From: CAMLQK01 sp035478775
GTDB taxonomy: Bacteria; Patescibacteriota; Saccharimonadia; Saccharimonadales; UBA4665
DNA length: 64,000 nt
Direction of reading: 5' to 3'
Assembly (NCBI GenBank): GCA_035478775.1
Contig: DATIJG010000002.1
Location: 1-64,000 of the forward strand
Part shown: positions 16,428 to 25,213 of the stretch, one piece after another
How positions within the stretch are numbered: position 1 is the first letter of the stretch
How the letters are laid out: the number at the start of each line of letters is the position of its first letter
Notes under the pieces: model-generated
Databases searched by the model: none
What the model saw: the letters and a program-made list of their open reading frames with translations, nothing else
What the model was told of the DNA's origin: nothing
Translations under genes and position numbers: made by a program

Positions 16428-17114
16428 ATGATTCTGTTGGATAGGGTAACGAAAACGTATGGCAAGCACGCAACACCGGCGCTCGATCGCGTAAGTCTGC
16501 ACGTAGAACCAAAAGAATTTGTGATTGTGGTAGGGCAGAGCGGTGCTGGCAAAACCACTTTATTACGTCTATTGACACGCGAAGAAAAGCCTACGACCGG
16601 CAAAATTATTGTAGGCGGTGTCGATTACGACAAATTAAAAGACCACGATATTCCGCTGCTGCGGCGCAAAATTGGCGTAGTGTTCCAGGATTTTAAATTG
16701 TTGCCAAACCGTACTGTATTTGAAAACGTTGCTTTTGCTTTAGAAATTGTGGGCATGGGTAGCTACGAAATCCGTAACACCGTACCGAAAGTGCTCGACA
16801 TTGTAAATTTGCGCGGCAAAGAAAAGCGTATGCCGTTTGAGCTTTCTGGCGGTGAGCGTCAGCGTGTGGCTATCGCGCGGGCCATCGTGCGCCAGCCGAA
16901 AATTTTAATAGCCGACGAGCCAACCGGCAACCTCGACCCTAAACATGCCTGGGATGTTATAAATGTACTGGAAAAGATTAACAAGTACGGCACTACAGTG
17001 TTGCTCACAACACATAACCAGGATATTGTAACCAAATTAAAACGGCGTGTGGTGACTATCCAGCACGGCCACATCGTGAGCGACAAAGCTTCGTCAGCGG
17101 AGTATAAGTTATGA
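16428..17114 (+). CDS. ftsE: Cell division ATP-binding protein FtsE
   Basis: A 228-residue ABC ATPase that, with FtsX, transmits cytoplasmic division signals to a wall hydrolase. Walker A 'GQSGAGKTTLLRLL', signature 'LSGGERQRVAIARAI' and Walker B 'LIADEPTGNLDPK' are complete. The N-terminal 'ILLDRVTKTYGKHATPALDRVSL' is typical FtsE. Two ATGs are possible (16422 and 16428); the second fits the 7-nt distance from TATAAT seen elsewhere and the usual N-terminus. The stop overlaps the ftsX start (ATGA). Confidence 0.96.
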   Translation: MILLDRVTKTYGKHATPALDRVSLHVEPKEFVIVVGQSGAGKTTLLRLLTREEKPTTGKIIVGGVDYDKLKDHDIPLLRRKIGVVFQDFKLLPNRTVFENVAFALEIVGMGSYEIRNTVPKVLDIVNLRGKEKRMPFELSGGERQRVAIARAIVRQPKILIADEPTGNLDPKHAWDVINVLEKINKYGTTVLLTTHNQDIVTKLKRRVVTIQHGHIVSDKASSAEYKL

Positions 17115-18064
17115 AACAACACCGCAAACTGATTACCTTTGGCCGCATTATTAAAACTGGTCTGACCAACTTTCTGCGCAACGCATGGCTGGCCGCTGCC
17201 GCTATGGCAGTTATGACTGTTACACTTACTATTGTGCTGTTTTCAGTTGTTACAAGCGCTACTTTTAACAATACCATTCAGCAGATTAACGCAAAAATCA
17301 ATGTATCTATCTATTTGGCAGATTCGACCACCCTCGACCAAGCAAATGTCATGATGCAGCAACTGCGCACACTGCCAGAGGTTAAGCAGGTCAGTTACAT
17401 ATCTAAGGATCAAGCCTTAGCTATATTTACGGCTGGCAATAGTACCAACCTAGCTTTACAGCAGGCGATTAACCAGACGGGTAACCCACTGCCTGCTTCA
17501 CTTAAAGTCATGCCGCAGGATCCATCACATATTGCTTCTATTGAAAAATTCATTAAAGATCCTAAAAACGTTGCCCTCGAAGATCCTCAAAATCCATCTT
17601 CGTATCATGGTGACCAAAAGGCGGCCGTTGATAAGATTGCCCATGCCACCAACGTTATGCGCCAAGCAGGCGTGGTTGCAGTTGCCGTTTTTGCTATTAT
17701 CTCGATGCTCATTATCTTTAATACTATCCAAATGGCTATCTTTAATCGCCGTGATGAGCTGACAATTATGCGTCTGCTGGGTGCTAGTACCAGCTTCATA
17801 CGCGGCCCGTTCGTGGTCGAGAGCATAATGTATGGTGTTATCTCAGCATTTATTTCTGTGGCGATTATCGACGTACTATTTATTGCATCGTCGTCTGCCT
17901 TGCAAGCAAGTAGCTTGGGTTTACTTGATATTAATTACTCCAATACGTATTTCCACAACCATTTTTGGATGCTTTTGGGCATGCAGCTAGCAGTTGGTAT
18001 AATTATTGGTGCAGGTTCATCGATTTTGGCAACTCGCAGATACCTTAAATTTAAAACGAAGTAG
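17111..18064 (+). CDS. ftsX: Cell division protein FtsX
   Basis: A 317-residue membrane partner of FtsE. An N-terminal TM helix (about 24-50) is followed by an extracellular domain (about 55-175) with the FtsX pattern 'ISVYL' (here VSIYLADSTTLDQ) and 'VKQVSYISKDQAL'. Three C-terminal helices follow (about 185-215, 230-260, 280-310) around the coupling segment 'RRDELTIMRLLGASTSFIRGPFVVES'. The extracellular loop recruits a peptidoglycan hydrolase; the CHAP protein encoded 100 nt downstream is the obvious candidate. Confidence 0.95.
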   Translation: MKQHRKLITFGRIIKTGLTNFLRNAWLAAAAMAVMTVTLTIVLFSVVTSATFNNTIQQINAKINVSIYLADSTTLDQANVMMQQLRTLPEVKQVSYISKDQALAIFTAGNSTNLALQQAINQTGNPLPASLKVMPQDPSHIASIEKFIKDPKNVALEDPQNPSSYHGDQKAAVDKIAHATNVMRQAGVVAVAVFAIISMLIIFNTIQMAIFNRRDELTIMRLLGASTSFIRGPFVVESIMYGVISAFISVAIIDVLFIASSSALQASSLGLLDINYSNTYFHNHFWMLLGMQLAVGIIIGAGSSILATRRYLKFKTK

Positions 18065-18163
18065 GTTCTTATTCGTTAAAGGCGCTAACTTTAGCGGGAG
18101 TTGACCTTAGCAAAATGAGTGGGGGTATAGTATGATAAGAAGTAGCATTAGGGAACAAAAAAT

Positions 18164-19312
18164 ATGAAAAAAATACAAATCCATATTATGCCAATTCGCC
18201 AATCAATGCGGTTGCCCATCTTGACCGTTGTTACATTGTTGCTTGTTGTAGCTACAATCATACCAAATGTCCGAGCCGATAGTATCCAGCAGCAAATCCA
18301 GAACTTACAAAACCAAAACGCGGCTAATCAAAATGCCGTGAGTCAGCTACAGGGACAGGCTGTGAGTTACCAAGATGCGATAAATCATCTCAATGCTCAA
18401 ATCTATCAGTTACAAGGCGAAATACAGGCAAATTTAGCTACACAAGCTTCGTTACAGCAGCAAATTGAGCAAAAACAAGCTCAACTTGAGGAGCAAAAGA
18501 AGGGCTTAAGTGAAGACCTGAAATCCATGTATGTAAATGGCAGTATGACAACCGTAGAGATGCTTGCAACGAGCCAAGACCTCAGCCATTTCGTAGATGC
18601 CGAAACCTATCGCGGTGCGGTGCAGACGAGTATTCAAAAGACGCTTGCTCAGATTGCTACCATTCAAGCGCAGCTAAAAGGCCAAAAAGACCAGCTTGTC
18701 ATTAAACAGAAGCAACAACAAGATCAACAAAACCAATTGTCTACGGCTCAAGCACAGCAATCGAACTTACTTGCTATGAACCAGCAACAACAGTCATCAT
18801 ATAATGCTCAAACTCAAGCAAATCAAGCGAAAATTAATGATCTTATTGCCGAGCAGGCCCGTGCTAACGCCACAACATCACCCGGGGGCTATTATTTTAT
18901 TCGTTTTCCTGGCGCGGTAAGCAGCCACGATGTAAGTATCAATGACTACCCGTATGCTAATTCTGGCTTTGGTATGAGTACAGCACCAGGCTGCGTGGAT
19001 AACGATGGCCCCGACCGTTGGGGCTACTGTACTCGGCAATGTGTTTCGTATGCCGCTTGGGCAGTTGAGCGCTCTGGTCGTACCGCACCTACATATTATG
19101 GTAATGCCAAAGATTGGATATCTGCCGCTCGTTCAGCGGGTGTCCCAATATTCACTTCAGGCCCTCAGCCTGGTGACGTTGCTATTAGTACGGCCGGAAC
19201 TTGGGGACACGCAATGTACGTCGAAAAAGTTGATGGCAATAATATATTTGTGTCGCAATACAACCAAGCCTTAACTGGCCAGTATTCTACCCAATGGCGT
19301 CAGTGGCGGTAG
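18164..19312 (+). CDS. PcsB-like secreted coiled-coil CHAP hydrolase
   Basis: A 382-residue secreted enzyme. A signal or anchor segment (about 17-38) is followed by a long Gln-rich coiled coil (about 40-235). A C-terminal CHAP amidase/endopeptidase domain (about 250-382) has the catalytic cysteine in 'GYCTRQCVSYAAWAVE' and histidine in 'WGHAMYVEKV'. This is the architecture of PcsB, which is held inactive by its coiled coil and activated by FtsEX to cut septal peptidoglycan. Position directly after ftsEX supports that role. Promoter TATAGT near 18130 with a short leader. Confidence 0.93.
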   Translation: MKKIQIHIMPIRQSMRLPILTVVTLLLVVATIIPNVRADSIQQQIQNLQNQNAANQNAVSQLQGQAVSYQDAINHLNAQIYQLQGEIQANLATQASLQQQIEQKQAQLEEQKKGLSEDLKSMYVNGSMTTVEMLATSQDLSHFVDAETYRGAVQTSIQKTLAQIATIQAQLKGQKDQLVIKQKQQQDQQNQLSTAQAQQSNLLAMNQQQQSSYNAQTQANQAKINDLIAEQARANATTSPGGYYFIRFPGAVSSHDVSINDYPYANSGFGMSTAPGCVDNDGPDRWGYCTRQCVSYAAWAVERSGRTAPTYYGNAKDWISAARSAGVPIFTSGPQPGDVAISTAGTWGHAMYVEKVDGNNIFVSQYNQALTGQYSTQWRQWR

Positions 19313-19416
19313 GCCGAAGAAGCTTAAAAATTGCTGCGTAAAGCTGTAAAAACTACACCTTCCGATAAGCAAAAGCGCGTATAATAACCTTAAACCTAAT
19401 TGAGAGAAACACGTAC

Positions 19417-20697
19417 ATGGCATCAAATTCGGAGTCTAAGCAGACGCTTGCAAACGACGCGTCAAATGTAAATAAAACTGAGCAACCCGCGGGCAAGGGA
19501 ATGGCGAAATTTCGTATCTCAAGAACAACGCTAAAAACGGCGGGTATTGGTTTGACGGTTTTAGTGATCTTTGGAGCCGGGGTGCTGGTTGGTAATGGTT
19601 CAATTATGGTCAACCGGTACGGTACGCAAAATGGCCAGCTGCCCAGCAAACTCAACTACACTACGGTTAACCAGGTATACCAAGCGCTAAAAGCTAACTA
19701 CGACGGTAATTTAAGCGAAAGCCAATTGCTTGACGGGTTAAAAGGCGGCTTAGTGCAGGCCACGGGCGACCCATACACCGATTATTTCACGCCGGCAGCA
19801 GCCAAACAGTTTAATGACCAAATTGCCGGCACATTTTCAGGTATTGGTGCCGAACTTGGCAAGGATGCTGACAGTAATCTAATTGTAATCTCGCCAATCA
19901 ATGGCTCGCCAGCCGATAAAGCTGGGCTGAAGGCCAAAGACATTATTAGCGAAATTAACGGCGCATCGACCGCCAATATGTCAACCGATGATGCAGTAAA
20001 TAAAATCCGCGGTAAAAAAGGCACCAAGGTAACGTTGCAGGTCATCCGTAACGGCCAAACTCAAAATATAACTATCACACGTGACGATATTACGGTGCCA
20101 AGCGTAACCTACAAAATTTTGGACAACAACGTAGGCTACCTGCAAATTAACGAATTTGGTGATGATACAACCAAACTTGCTATACAAGCTGCCCAGAACT
20201 TTAAGGATAATAACGTGAAGAGCGTGGTGCTTGACCTTCGCGGTGACCCGGGTGGTTTGCTCGACGCAGCAGTAAGCGTTTCGAGTTTGTGGCTGCCAAC
20301 CGGCACGAAAATTTTAGACGAAAAGCGCGGTGACAAAGTCATCCAAACCTACACCGCAAATGGCAACGACCTACTACATGGTTTACCTACTGCAGTGCTT
20401 ATTGACGGTGGCAGTGCGAGCGCGGCCGAAATTACTGCAGGCGCGCTCAAAGATAATAATGCAGCAACTTTGGTTGGTGAAAAAAGTTTTGGCAAGGGCA
20501 GCGTGCAAGAGCTGGTGAACTTTGCAGACGGCGGTGCGCTCAAGGTGACGATTGCCCGCTGGTATCGTCCGAACGGCCAAAACATCGACAAAAAAGGCAT
20601 TACTCCTGACAAACAGGTTTCAATTAGTGCTGATAACATTAAAAACGGCCAAGATCCGCAAAAAGATGCCGCAATAAGTACTGTGCTTGGGCAATAA
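19417..20697 (+). CDS. S41 C-terminal processing peptidase (CtpA-like)
   Basis: A 426-residue membrane-anchored serine protease. One N-terminal TM (about 47-67) is followed by the S41 N-terminal region, a PDZ domain (about 145-225, 'GIGAELGKDADSNLIVISPINGSPADKAGLKAKD') and the catalytic domain. The Ser-Lys dyad lies in 'DGGSASAAEITAGALKD' and 'GEKSFGKGSVQE'. Ctp proteases trim or degrade exported proteins and regulate wall hydrolases, which fits the position after the CHAP hydrolase. TATAAT (19380-19385) and GAGAG near the ATG set the start. Extracytoplasmic face of the membrane. Confidence 0.95.
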   Translation: MASNSESKQTLANDASNVNKTEQPAGKGMAKFRISRTTLKTAGIGLTVLVIFGAGVLVGNGSIMVNRYGTQNGQLPSKLNYTTVNQVYQALKANYDGNLSESQLLDGLKGGLVQATGDPYTDYFTPAAAKQFNDQIAGTFSGIGAELGKDADSNLIVISPINGSPADKAGLKAKDIISEINGASTANMSTDDAVNKIRGKKGTKVTLQVIRNGQTQNITITRDDITVPSVTYKILDNNVGYLQINEFGDDTTKLAIQAAQNFKDNNVKSVVLDLRGDPGGLLDAAVSVSSLWLPTGTKILDEKRGDKVIQTYTANGNDLLHGLPTAVLIDGGSASAAEITAGALKDNNAATLVGEKSFGKGSVQELVNFADGGALKVTIARWYRPNGQNIDKKGITPDKQVSISADNIKNGQDPQKDAAISTVLGQ

Positions 20698-20816
20698 TAT
20701 GCAGAAAAGCACAAACAGCTACACATACTATCGCTAGTAGTTAAAATTACACTCGCCTTATACTTGCGATGTTTAAGAAGACTAAGGTATGATGATGGAA
20801 ACTAGGGGTGTAAGCA

Positions 20817-22427
20817 GTGGCAGCAACAACAAAATATGTGTTTGTAACAGGCGGCGTGCTTTCCGGACTTGGCAAAGGAATCACAGCCGCCTCAATTGGT
20901 AATATACTAAAGGCGCGCGGATTTTCGGTTAATATCCAAAAATGTGACCCGTATTTGAATGTCGATGCCGGCACGCTCAGCCCACGCGAGCATGGTGAGT
21001 GTTTTGTAACGCGTGATGGTGCCGAAACCGACCTCGACCTTGGCCACTATGAGCGTTTCCTCGACCAAGAGCTTACGCAGGCCTGCTCACTTATGAGCGG
21101 GCGAGTGCTACGCAAAGTTATTGACGATGAACGCGCGGGCAAATACGAAGGCCATTCAGTGCAAGTCGTGCCACATGTTATGCTGGCAATCCAGGACTTT
21201 ATCGAACAGGCTGGGGAAGGTTTTGACATACACATTATAGAAATTGGCGGAACGGTGGGCGATGTCGAAAGCTTAAGTTTCATAGAAGCAGTGCGCGAGT
21301 TCAGTTTACGCGTGGGTCGTGAAAACTGCTTATATGTGCATGTCGTGTACCTGCCATATTTAGGAGCCAGCAAGGAAACAAAAACTAAACCGGCGCAAAA
21401 CGCGGTGCGCGAACTAAGAGGCTTTGGTATTGTGCCGGATATTTTAGTTGCGCGCAGCGAATTAGTCGCTAACCCAAGCGTAAAACATAAACTGAGCCTG
21501 TTTTGCGGTGTTGATGAGGATGCGATTGTGCTCTTGCCGAACGCACCAACTATTTATCAAGTGCCTGTAACGCTCGAAGATACTGGCATCGCGAAAGTAA
21601 TCAGCCGCAAACTCGGCTTGCCGCAGCGCAAAGCAGATATGGCTGAATGGCGCGCGATGGTGGCCGAAGCGCTTGCGCCTCACAAAAAGCAGGTGAGTGT
21701 GGCAGTTGTGGCAAAATACCTCGATAACCAAGATACCTATATGTCGGTGTTCGAGGCACTCCGCGCAGCCAGCTGGGCCCATAAGGTTGATGCACATATA
21801 GATTGGGTTGATGCTGAAGAACTAGGCACATTAACCAGCGGGCAAGTTACTAAAAGGCTGAGTGCTTACGATGGTGTTGTGGTGCCGGGAGGCTTTGGTA
21901 GCCGCGGCGTCGAAGGCAAGATTAAAGCTGCAGCTTATGCACTCGACCATAAAGTGCCATACCTTGGCCTATGTTTGGGCATGCAAGTCGCAGTTATCGC
22001 AGCTGCCCGGCGAGCTGGCCTCAAAGAGGCGAATTCCACCGAATTTGTCCGTACTAAATACCCGGTAATTACCACAATGGACGGCCAAGACGGTAAAGAA
22101 CATACCGGTGGCACGATGCGTCTTGGTAATTATGCCTGCACCCTTAAGCCGGGTAGTCTGAGTGCCAAATTGTATGGCTCTATGCAAATTGTAGAGCGCC
22201 ATCGCCACCGCTATGAATGCAATAATGCTTACCGCAATCAGTATGAAGATTGGGGGATTATACCTGTCGGTGTTTCACCCGACGACTCATTAGTGGAAAT
22301 GGTCGAAGCCGTAGGCCATCCGTTTTTTATAGCCAGCCAATTCCACCCGGAATTCAAATCGAGGCCAAACCGGGCCCACCCGATGTTCAGTGGTTTTGTG
22401 GCGGCCTTGCAAAAGGCGCGTAAATAA
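20817..22427 (+). CDS. pyrG: CTP synthase
   Basis: A 536-residue enzyme converting UTP to CTP using ATP and glutamine. The amidoligase domain opens 'TKYVFVTGGVLSGLGKGITAASIG' (P-loop). The C-terminal glutaminase domain has the nucleophile elbow 'PYLGLCLGMQVAV', and the closing His-Glu is in 'SQFHPEFKSRP'. The start is GTG at 20817 with AGGGGT upstream; the alternatives lack the conserved N-terminus. Full length for the family. The response regulator gene begins 15 nt after its stop. Confidence 0.97.
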   Translation: MAATTKYVFVTGGVLSGLGKGITAASIGNILKARGFSVNIQKCDPYLNVDAGTLSPREHGECFVTRDGAETDLDLGHYERFLDQELTQACSLMSGRVLRKVIDDERAGKYEGHSVQVVPHVMLAIQDFIEQAGEGFDIHIIEIGGTVGDVESLSFIEAVREFSLRVGRENCLYVHVVYLPYLGASKETKTKPAQNAVRELRGFGIVPDILVARSELVANPSVKHKLSLFCGVDEDAIVLLPNAPTIYQVPVTLEDTGIAKVISRKLGLPQRKADMAEWRAMVAEALAPHKKQVSVAVVAKYLDNQDTYMSVFEALRAASWAHKVDAHIDWVDAEELGTLTSGQVTKRLSAYDGVVVPGGFGSRGVEGKIKAAAYALDHKVPYLGLCLGMQVAVIAAARRAGLKEANSTEFVRTKYPVITTMDGQDGKEHTGGTMRLGNYACTLKPGSLSAKLYGSMQIVERHRHRYECNNAYRNQYEDWGIIPVGVSPDDSLVEMVEAVGHPFFIASQFHPEFKSRPNRAHPMFSGFVAALQKARK

Positions 22428-22442
22428 GGTAGCGTAAGCAGT

Positions 22443-22865
22443 ATGGAAACGACGCAAAACCCAGCTTCATCGGCACAGGTAAATCATCCAAAGCGGATTT
22501 TACTTGTCGAGGATGATGATGCGCTTGCAAGTGTGTATGTAGTTCGGCTGCAGGCCGAAGGTTTTGAAATCCGGCGCGTAGCCAATGGTGAAGACGCACT
22601 CGCTGCTGCAATTAGCTATAAGCCGGATTTGGTTTTGCTCGACGTTATGATGCCAAAGGTGAGCGGCTTCGATGTTCTGGACATTTTGCGCAATACGCCT
22701 GATACGGCCAACCTGAAGATTATTATCCTTACTGCGCTCAGTCAGGATAGCGACAAGCAGCGGGCGATCGCGCTTGGCGTTGATGATTACCTCGTGAAGT
22801 CACAGGTCGTTATAACCGATGTGATAGACAGAATAAAATTCCACCTGGGAATGAAGCAAGCATAA
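22443..22865 (+). CDS. Stand-alone response regulator receiver
   Basis: A 140-residue single REC domain. The acidic pocket LLVEDDD, phosphoacceptor Asp in 'DLVLLDVMMPKVSG', Thr in 'ILTALS' and Lys in 'YLVKSQV' are all intact, so phosphorylation should be possible. There is no output domain, suggesting a phosphorelay or protein-interaction role. No histidine kinase is adjacent; the kinase-like protein at 30.2 kb lacks its phosphoacceptor His. Follows pyrG closely and ends at a strong terminator. Confidence 0.93.
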   Translation: METTQNPASSAQVNHPKRILLVEDDDALASVYVVRLQAEGFEIRRVANGEDALAAAISYKPDLVLLDVMMPKVSGFDVLDILRNTPDTANLKIIILTALSQDSDKQRAIALGVDDYLVKSQVVITDVIDRIKFHLGMKQA

Positions 22866-22893
22866 CGCTTCCAGCCCTATGATAATGAAAAGA

Positions 22894-22928
22894 ACAAACC
22901 GCACCCGTCAGAAAAGTGCGGTTTGTTT
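22894..22928 (+). terminator. Intrinsic terminator after the response regulator
   Basis: ACAAACCGCAC (22894-22904) pairs with GTGCGGTTTGT (22916-22926), ending in Ts. Confidence 0.85.
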
Positions 22929-22947
22929 GCATGAGAGCTGCCTATTG

Positions 22948-22976
22948 TTGACATAGGAGGTACAACGTTGTATAAT
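22948..22976 (+). promoter_or_regulatory. Consensus sigma-70 promoter
   Basis: TTGACA (22948-22953), 17-nt spacer, TATAAT (22971-22976): a perfect match to consensus in front of the unknown gene at 23002, implying high expression. Confidence 0.85.
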
Positions 22977-23001
22977 TTAACTTTAGCTGAGAGATAAAAT
23001 T

Positions 23002-24087
23002 ATGAGTAATTATTCGGGGTACGAGAATTCTACAGCGGCTGGTGATGCCTATGGTTACCCAATGGGTGAGCAACAGGAAAATGTGTCGTTGTTTAAGACC
23101 GGGCCACAAATGGCAGAAAGCATAGTAGCGGCTCAACAGCGCGGCGATGTGACATTTACAGGCATCGGTGGGAACCAACCCATATTTACCTCCGTCGATG
23201 TTCACCCGTTCGCGAATCCGATCGCAGAATACTTTGATGGCTCTAGCATTTCTCAAAAATTGCATGCAGTGGCGTATATTCCTGGTAGGGTTGACGCAAA
23301 AACTGGGCTTCTCCGCCCAGGTGAACATTATGGTATTGTAGGGACATATGATTCAACTTCAAATACGAACGGCCTGTTGCTTGTAAGGTTCCCCAAAAAA
23401 GAGGAAGGTGACGTTGTGCTGACCTCATATTCTTCACATTTGGATCCGACGGTCGAAGTACGACCCTCACGGCTTATTGATAACGTACAGATTACTTTTG
23501 ATACAGAAATGAACCGAGTGAGCATGATTTCGCACGATGGGCGGCCGTGCACTATCGCCACGCCTGCAGAAAATGGAAAGCCACTTAATATGTCGGAGAC
23601 GGGTGATGCCTGGACACTCACTGGTCTAGGTCAGGCGGCCAAACCTGAGCGCATTGCGGAGCGCCGTGCCGATAAGGAGCGAGCCATGCAATACGACACT
23701 AATATAGAGCGCCAAGTACCGGAATGGCGCGCGGAAGCGCACAAAAAGCGTTTGCAGGTATTGCTATCTAAAGGGCTATTTAACGAGGTAGTTACGTTTG
23801 ACGAAGAAAATGGTACCTTTAAGGTTGAACGAGACGAGCAGCGCGGAGGTAATGTATATACGGAATACCCGACAGTGCTAATACCGTCGCAACAAACATC
23901 GTCAGATGAGCTTTGGTTGCCGCCGACACCAGCAGCTGACCCTGCGGAGGACTACAGAAGGTCGTCGCCGGCATATGCAGCGTATTCTAACGAAGAGTCA
24001 GGTCCGTATTCTCCACCGAGGCGCCATAGATCGTTGATCCAGAGGATAAAGGCCCACAAACCCTTCAAACGCCCAGCCTTTAGTTGA
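23002..24087 (+). CDS. Unknown protein (361 aa), strongly expressed
   Basis: Not recognised. A soluble protein without signal peptide. The N-terminal 50 residues are low-complexity and Tyr/Gly-rich. A middle region (about 85-260) looks beta-rich ('HYGIVGTYDSTSNTNGLLLVRFP', 'YPTVLIPSQQT'), with a charged helical stretch at about 215-250 (ERIAERRADKERAMQYD). The last 60 residues are Pro/Ser/Arg-rich and disordered, ending 'RIKAHKPFKRPAFS'. A perfect consensus promoter drives it. The basic tail echoes the neighbouring 24156 protein, and the two may form one unit of lineage-specific function. Confidence 0.8.
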   Translation: MSNYSGYENSTAAGDAYGYPMGEQQENVSLFKTGPQMAESIVAAQQRGDVTFTGIGGNQPIFTSVDVHPFANPIAEYFDGSSISQKLHAVAYIPGRVDAKTGLLRPGEHYGIVGTYDSTSNTNGLLLVRFPKKEEGDVVLTSYSSHLDPTVEVRPSRLIDNVQITFDTEMNRVSMISHDGRPCTIATPAENGKPLNMSETGDAWTLTGLGQAAKPERIAERRADKERAMQYDTNIERQVPEWRAEAHKKRLQVLLSKGLFNEVVTFDEENGTFKVERDEQRGGNVYTEYPTVLIPSQQTSSDELWLPPTPAADPAEDYRRSSPAYAAYSNEESGPYSPPRRHRSLIQRIKAHKPFKRPAFS

Positions 24088-24155
24088 CGAAGCGTAAACT
24101 TTATGCTAGTGTAATGTTATAAGACAACATAAATAATATTTCGCTAGGATCAAAA

Positions 24156-24695
24156 ATGCCAGAACAAAATAACCTATCGCAACCTGGAAACGGCACCGAA
24201 CAAAACAGTTCGCCAAAATCTCAAAGCCGTGTACGCCGCTTTTTAGGCAAACTTGGCTTGGGTGGCCCACGTAATCATATGTCCGTTGCTCAACAAGAAT
24301 ATCCACGACCTATTAACCTCCAACCGAAACGTGCTGCACAAAAGCTACCAGAGGTAGAGCGTGATTTACCAGCGTTCGCGGTTGTTGGCCAAAACCCTAA
24401 AACTGGTGCAACCGAGTTCTATTCGCAGCCTTCAACCACGCCAGAGGTTGCCCAGGGTGAGCCACTGCCATGGAAAACTAATGGCGTCATTGGTGGTCAG
24501 CCTGGGCATCAACAAGATGCTTTACCTTATACATTTACTGCGCCAAAACCACCGCGCAAGGAAGATTTTGATTCGTCTACTGGTATTTATGGCGCCGCAC
24601 CCAATGCCCAGCTTGCGCAATCCGTGCCTGGTTCTGAGAATCACGGCAATACTACGCAGCACCCGATGCCTCCTACCAGCGGTATTGGCCACTAA
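24156..24695 (+). CDS. Unknown, largely disordered protein (179 aa)
   Basis: Not recognised. The sequence is rich in Pro, Gln, Asn and Gly throughout, with a short basic helix 'SRVRRFLGKLGLGG' at about 24-38 that resembles an amphipathic membrane-binding or nucleic-acid-binding segment. No signal peptide, TM or Cys. It follows another orphan whose tail has a similar 'RSLIQRIKAHKPFKRP' segment. A TTGACG element lies at 24084-24089, but a good -10 at proper spacing is not clear. The gene ends before a perfect 15-bp inverted repeat. Confidence 0.7.
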   Translation: MPEQNNLSQPGNGTEQNSSPKSQSRVRRFLGKLGLGGPRNHMSVAQQEYPRPINLQPKRAAQKLPEVERDLPAFAVVGQNPKTGATEFYSQPSTTPEVAQGEPLPWKTNGVIGGQPGHQQDALPYTFTAPKPPRKEDFDSSTGIYGAAPNAQLAQSVPGSENHGNTTQHPMPPTSGIGH

Positions 24696-24720
24696 TTGAA
24701 GCCATTTCTTTTTTGGCATA

Positions 24721-24765
24721 ATTACTAAAAGAGCCTTGACCAAGGTTACAGGCTCTTTTAGTAAT
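24721..24765. terminator. Perfect 15-bp inverted repeat, probable terminator
   Basis: ATTACTAAAAGAGCC (24721-24735) pairs exactly with GGCTCTTTTAGTAAT (24751-24765). U-rich on the 3' arm in both directions, so it can stop transcription from either side. Confidence 0.75.
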
Positions 24766-24804
24766 GTTAAAATATTTTTGAGGATATCGGGCGAAGACCC
24801 TAAA

Positions 24805-24841
24805 ATAAACTATCCACCGAGATTCTTGGTGGATAGTTTAT
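24805..24841. terminator. Second perfect inverted repeat (14 bp) between convergent genes
   Basis: ATAAACTATCCACC (24805-24818) pairs with GGTGGATAGTTTAT (24828-24841). It lies just beyond the rpmA stop on the minus strand. No clear T-run, so it may be an RNA-end stabiliser rather than a classical terminator. Confidence 0.6.
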
Positions 24842-24869
24842 AACAAGGGAAGCCGTAGCCTCTAACTAA

Positions 24870-25205
24870 CTATTTGACAGTTTTAGCTTTTGCCGGTGCT
24901 TTTTTAATAGCAGGCTTTGTAGTTTCTGCAATAGGTTCAACGGTTACTTCAACGCGCTTAACACTCTTTCCGGTAAACAAACGTACCCGGCGCGTAGTGT
25001 ATTTTACTGCACCTTCGGTGTCAGCATGGATGGTGAAGTTGCGGCTCAGTTTAGTGCCTTTGCCGGCGCGCTTTGTTAGGCCGACCTGACGAACAATAAC
25101 GTTGCCAGTGCGGGTCTTTTGGCCGCCATAAAGTTTAATACCAAGGCGTTGGCCTGGGCTGTCATGTAGGTTTTTGGCGGTACCGCCAGCTTTGACGTGT
25201 GACAT
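24870..25205 (-). CDS. rpmA: 50S ribosomal protein L27 with C-terminal extension
   Basis: A 111-residue L27, a ribosomal protein near the peptidyl transferase centre. The N-terminus 'MSHVKAGGTAKNLHDSPGQRLGIKLYGGQ' and 'GNVIVRQVG' are diagnostic. Normal bacterial L27 is about 85 residues; here an extra ~25-residue Lys/Ala/Pro tail follows the fold. L21 (rplU), which usually precedes rpmA, is not adjacent. An AAGGAAG ribosome site precedes the ATG. The N-terminus needs no protease trimming of the Firmicute type because it starts directly with the short MSHVKAGG form. Confidence 0.93.
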   Translation of the reverse strand: MSHVKAGGTAKNLHDSPGQRLGIKLYGGQKTRTGNVIVRQVGLTKRAGKGTKLSRNFTIHADTEGAVKYTTRRVRLFTGKSVKRVEVTVEPIAETTKPAIKKAPAKAKTVK

Positions 25206-25213
25206 ATAATGTA

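Noticed and set aside
24361..24699. Alternative 112-aa ORF inside the 24156 gene
   Set aside because: Shadow frame; the 24156 frame has the regular ATG and a sensible composition.
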